Shown here: piece after piece, positions 13,247 to 15,483 of the stretch
Position numbering within the stretch: the stretch's first letter is position 1
Layout of the letters: each line of letters begins with the position of its first letter
Origin: Caulobacteraceae bacterium
GTDB taxonomy: Bacteria > Pseudomonadota > Alphaproteobacteria > Caulobacterales > Caulobacteraceae
DNA length: 15,483 bases
NCBI GenBank assembly: GCA_004144935.1
Contig: SDZP01000044.1
Span: 1 to 15,483, forward strand
Reading direction: 5' to 3'
Notes under the pieces: model-generated
Told to the model about the DNA's origin: nothing
The model's input: the letters and a program-made list of their open reading frames with translations, nothing else
The model's database searches: none
Translations under genes and position numbers: made by a program

Positions 13247-14376
13247 GCCACGACACCCCCATCTCCGCCATCGAGGACATCATCGAGGACGCCCGCAACG
13301 GCCGTCCCTACATCCTCGTCGACGCCGAAGACCGCGAGAACGAGGGCGATGTCATCATCCCCGCCCAGTTCGCCACCCCCGAACAGATCAACTTCATGGC
13401 CCGCTTCGCCCGCGGCCTGATCTGCCTGTCCATCACCAACGACCGCGCCCGCGCCCTGCGCCTGCCGCCGATGGCGGCCGACAACCGCGAGAGCATGCAG
13501 ACGGCCTTCACCGTCTCCATCGAGGCGAAGGAGGGCGTCACCACTGGCATCTCGGCCCACGACCGCAGCCATACCGTCGCCGTCGCCATCGACCCGACCA
13601 AGGGCGTCGACGACATCGTCACCCCCGGCCACGTCTTCCCGCTGGTCGCCAAGGACGGCGGCGTCCTGGTCCGCGCCGGCCATACCGAGGCGGCCGTCGA
13701 CATCTCGCGCCTGGCCGGCCTCAACCCCGCCGGGGTGATCTGCGAGATCATGAACGACGACGGCACCATGGCCCGCCTGCCGCAGCTGGTCGCCTTTGCC
13801 CAGCTGCACGGCCTGAAGATCGGCACCATCGCCGACCTGATCGCCTACCGCCGCCGCAACGAACGCCAGGTCGAACGCGCCCTGGAGCGGCCGTTCATCT
13901 CCAACTTCGGCGGCGAGTTCCGGATGATCGTCTACCGCAACAGCATCGACAAATGCGAGCACATCGCCCTGGTGAAGGGCCGCATCGACCCCGACCAGCC
14001 GACCCTGGTGCGCATGCACCAGGTCGACATGGCCGCCGACATGCTGGGCGCGCTCGGGGCCCGCACCGACTATATTCCGGCCGCCCTGAAGGCCATCGGC
14101 GCCCATGACGGCCCAGGCGTGGCGGTCTTCATCCGCGACCCGAACCCCGCCTGGCTGAGCGAGCGCTACGGCATCGACACCGAGGCCGGCAGCCAATATC
14201 GAAACAACGCCTTGCGCGACTACGGCGTCGGGGCGCAAATCCTCCTCGATCTCGGCGTGCGCGAGATGACCTTGCTGACCTCCAGCCCGTTCAAACCGGC
14301 GGCGCTCGAGGGCTACGGGCTGAAGATCGTGGGCCGGGCCCCCATTACCGGCGATGCCGGCGGAGAGAGTGAATGA
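13243..14376 (+). CDS. ribB: 3,4-dihydroxy-2-butanone-4-phosphate synthase with degenerate GTP cyclohydrolase II-like domain (RibBX type)
   Basis: A 377-residue, two-part protein. Residues 1-205 are a complete dihydroxybutanone phosphate synthase, which turns ribulose 5-phosphate into the four-carbon unit for lumazine. Motifs are DAEDRENEGD (27-36, acidic metal and substrate loop), GVTTGISAHDRSHT, DIVTPGHVFPL and RAGHTEAAVD (144-153). Residues 218-377 align with GTP cyclohydrolase II but have lost the zinc site. Where RibA reads MHSEC with a later CDC, this protein has MHQVDMAADMLGALGARTD, so all three cysteines are gone; the GHEGRG-like segment is also altered (AHDGPGVAVF). The fold-end LTSSPFKPAALEGYGLKIVGR remains. 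This matches the RibBX hybrids known in Proteobacteria, and GTP cyclohydrolase II activity is not expected. AGGAG at 13230-13234 supports ATG 13243, which overlaps the ribE stop. Confidence 0.93.
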   Translation: MSHDTPISAIEDIIEDARNGRPYILVDAEDRENEGDVIIPAQFATPEQINFMARFARGLICLSITNDRARALRLPPMAADNRESMQTAFTVSIEAKEGVTTGISAHDRSHTVAVAIDPTKGVDDIVTPGHVFPLVAKDGGVLVRAGHTEAAVDISRLAGLNPAGVICEIMNDDGTMARLPQLVAFAQLHGLKIGTIADLIAYRRRNERQVERALERPFISNFGGEFRMIVYRNSIDKCEHIALVKGRIDPDQPTLVRMHQVDMAADMLGALGARTDYIPAALKAIGAHDGPGVAVFIRDPNPAWLSERYGIDTEAGSQYRNNALRDYGVGAQILLDLGVREMTLLTSSPFKPAALEGYGLKIVGRAPITGDAGGESE

Positions 14377-14837
14377 TCGACGACCTCGTCCGCATCCTGA
14401 TCGTCGAGGGACGCTTCTACAACGACCTGTCCGACGAGCTGCTGCGGGGGGCGACCGACGCCATCACCGCGTTCGGGGCCGAGTATGACGTCATCACCGT
14501 GCCGGGCGCGCTGGAGATTCCCGGCGTCATCGCCCTGGCCGACGAGGGCGGCCGCCGCCCGGCCGGGGTGCGATACGATGGCTTCGTCGCCCTGGGCGTG
14601 GTGATCCGCGGCGAGACCTACCATTTCGAGATCGTCTCCAACGAAAGCTGCCGGGGGGTCATGGACCTGACCCTCAAGGGCATCCCGATCGGCAACGGCA
14701 TCCTCACCGTCGAGGACGAGGAGCAGGCCTGGGCCCGGGCCCGCGTTTCCGAAGGCGACAAGGGCGGCGGGGCCGCCCGCGCGGCGCTCGACGTCATCAG
14801 CCACAAGCGCCGCCTGCTGGGGGGAGCCGGCCGATGA
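14373..14837 (+). CDS. ribH: 6,7-dimethyl-8-ribityllumazine synthase
   Basis: Condenses 3,4-dihydroxy-2-butanone 4-phosphate (from the preceding gene's product) with the ribitylaminouracil to lumazine, in an oligomeric, often icosahedral or decameric complex. The protein has 154 residues, the normal length. Motifs: the substrate loop TVPGALEIP (42-50), ALGVVIRGETYHFEIVSNES (73-92) with the catalytic His84, and NGILTVEDEEQAWARA (108-123). The start overlaps the ribB stop by ATGA and is preceded by GGAGAG at 14361-14366. Its stop overlaps nusB by ATGA. A slightly longer loop (ADEGGRRPAGVRYDG) before the second strand is the only unusual feature. Confidence 0.97.
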   Translation: MIDDLVRILIVEGRFYNDLSDELLRGATDAITAFGAEYDVITVPGALEIPGVIALADEGGRRPAGVRYDGFVALGVVIRGETYHFEIVSNESCRGVMDLTLKGIPIGNGILTVEDEEQAWARARVSEGDKGGGAARAALDVISHKRRLLGGAGR

Positions 14838-15370
14838 GCGACGATGCCAAGCCCGCCTCGCTGGCCGAGGCCTTCGAGAAGCTGCAGAAGCTGGCCGACG
14901 AGAAGCCGGTTCCCAACCTCAGCGCCAAGCAGCGCCGGGCGCGAACCGTCTCGCGCCTGGCCGCCGTGCAGGCCCTCTACCAGATGGAAATGACCGGGGC
15001 CGGGGTCGAATCCGTCATCCGCGAGTTCAGCGACCATCGCTTCGACCGCGACATCGAGGGCGAGCTGCTGGCCCAGGCCGACGAGGACTTCTTCGCCGAC
15101 CTGATCCGCGGCGCCGTCGGCGAGCAGGCCGACATTGACAAAGCGGTCACCGCCCGCCTGGCCTCCAACTGGAAGCTCGACCGCCTGGACGCCACCGCCC
15201 GCGCCATCCTGCGGGCCGGCGCCTGGGAGCTGCTGCGCCGCCCCGACGTGCCGCTGGAAGTGGCCATCGACGAGTATGTCGAGATCGCCAAGTCCTTCTT
15301 CGAGGGGCCGGAGCCCGGCTTCATCAACGGGGCGCTGGACGGGATCGCCAAGGATGCCAGGCGCACCTGA
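14834..15370 (+). CDS. nusB: Transcription antitermination factor NusB
   Basis: All-helical RNA-binding factor that acts with NusE (S10) on boxA RNA during rRNA antitermination. The protein has 178 residues against a usual 140-160; the excess is an N-terminal extension of about 36 residues ahead of the conserved RTVSRLAAVQALYQMEMTG. Other family marks are WKLDRLDATARAILRAGAWELL (the conserved 'ld r.d.ail' helix) and VAIDEYVEIAKSFFEGPEPGFINGALDGIAK at the C-terminus, which is diagnostic. The start overlaps ribH by ATGA. ribH-nusB adjacency is one of the most conserved links in bacteria. The thiL start lies inside its last codons. Confidence 0.97.
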   Translation: MSDDAKPASLAEAFEKLQKLADEKPVPNLSAKQRRARTVSRLAAVQALYQMEMTGAGVESVIREFSDHRFDRDIEGELLAQADEDFFADLIRGAVGEQADIDKAVTARLASNWKLDRLDATARAILRAGAWELLRRPDVPLEVAIDEYVEIAKSFFEGPEPGFINGALDGIAKDARRT

Positions 15371-15483
15371 TCCGGACGGCGAAGGGGGCGGGGAGGGCGA
15401 GTTCGACTGGATCGAACGCCTCCTCCGCCCGCTGACCCTGGGCGCCCCCGGGGCCCTGGACCTGCTGGACGACGCCGCCCTGG
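15354..15483 (+). CDS. thiL: Thiamine-monophosphate kinase, 5' part only
   Basis: Only the first 43 codons are in the window, running off the right edge. ThiL phosphorylates thiamine monophosphate to the diphosphate with ATP. The visible GEFDWIERLLRPLT...GAPGALDLLDDAAL matches the family N-terminus (GEFxxIxR, then a GDDAA-like ATP-binding loop). The Gly that usually precedes DDAA is Leu here. I chose ATG 15354, which overlaps the nusB end by 17 bases and adds about 14 glycine/acid-rich residues before GEFDW; no other ATG or GTG lies closer in this frame. The position after nusB is the standard alphaproteobacterial order. Confidence 0.88.
   Translation, partial: MPGAPDPDGEGGGEGEFDWIERLLRPLTLGAPGALDLLDDAAL

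Overview
The window is GC-rich, densely packed chromosomal DNA from an alphaproteobacterium, most likely a member of the Caulobacteraceae (Caulobacter, Phenylobacterium or Brevundimonas group). That placement is an inference. It rests on a C4 (Shemin-type) 5-aminolevulinate synthase, a MucR regulator, the order glyA-nrdR-rib genes-nusB-thiL, and a GC-rich palindromic repeat of a kind common in these genomes. No tRNA, rRNA, insertion sequence, phage gene or CRISPR array was seen.

Layout. (1) 1-88 is an inverted copy of 326-413 and is probably a fold-back or contig-end artefact. It truncates a molybdopterin-dependent oxidoreductase large subunit (IorB type, about 90-1889). (2) 1945-3675 is an exported PhoK/PafA-type alkaline phosphatase. 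It converges on a leftward cluster. (3) The leftward cluster, read from 6230 down to 3686, is a small DUF4870-like membrane protein, hemB, and a double-domain PNPOx-like flavoprotein gene. A perfect 11-bp palindrome lies between the last two. (4) 6383-7926 holds two tandem, overlapping paralogues of an exported methyltransferase-fold protein, one a predicted lipoprotein and one with an ordinary signal peptide. (5) 8147-9373 is hemA, convergent with a mucR-family gene (9417-9851) whose zinc-finger histidines are replaced. (6) From 10015 to the end runs a rightward block: glyA, nrdR, a reductase-only ribD, ribE, a ribB with a degenerate GTP cyclohydrolase II-like tail (RibBX type), ribH, nusB and the start of thiL.

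How the genes fit together. GlyA makes glycine, which HemA condenses with succinyl-CoA to 5-aminolevulinate, and HemB turns that into porphobilinogen, so three early tetrapyrrole functions lie within about 6.6 kb. The rib genes supply the pyrimidine reductase, dihydroxybutanone-phosphate synthase, lumazine synthase and riboflavin synthase steps. The pyrimidine deaminase and a cysteine-containing GTP cyclohydrolase II are not in the window and must be encoded elsewhere. From ribE to thiL each start overlaps the preceding stop, which suggests translational coupling.

The items most worth a second look are the tandem exported methyltransferase paralogues, the split riboflavin pathway next to a 31-bp inverted repeat, the MucR variant without zinc histidines, the palindrome in front of the flavoprotein gene, and the inverted duplication at the left edge. 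I found no clear case of an entirely new multi-gene system.
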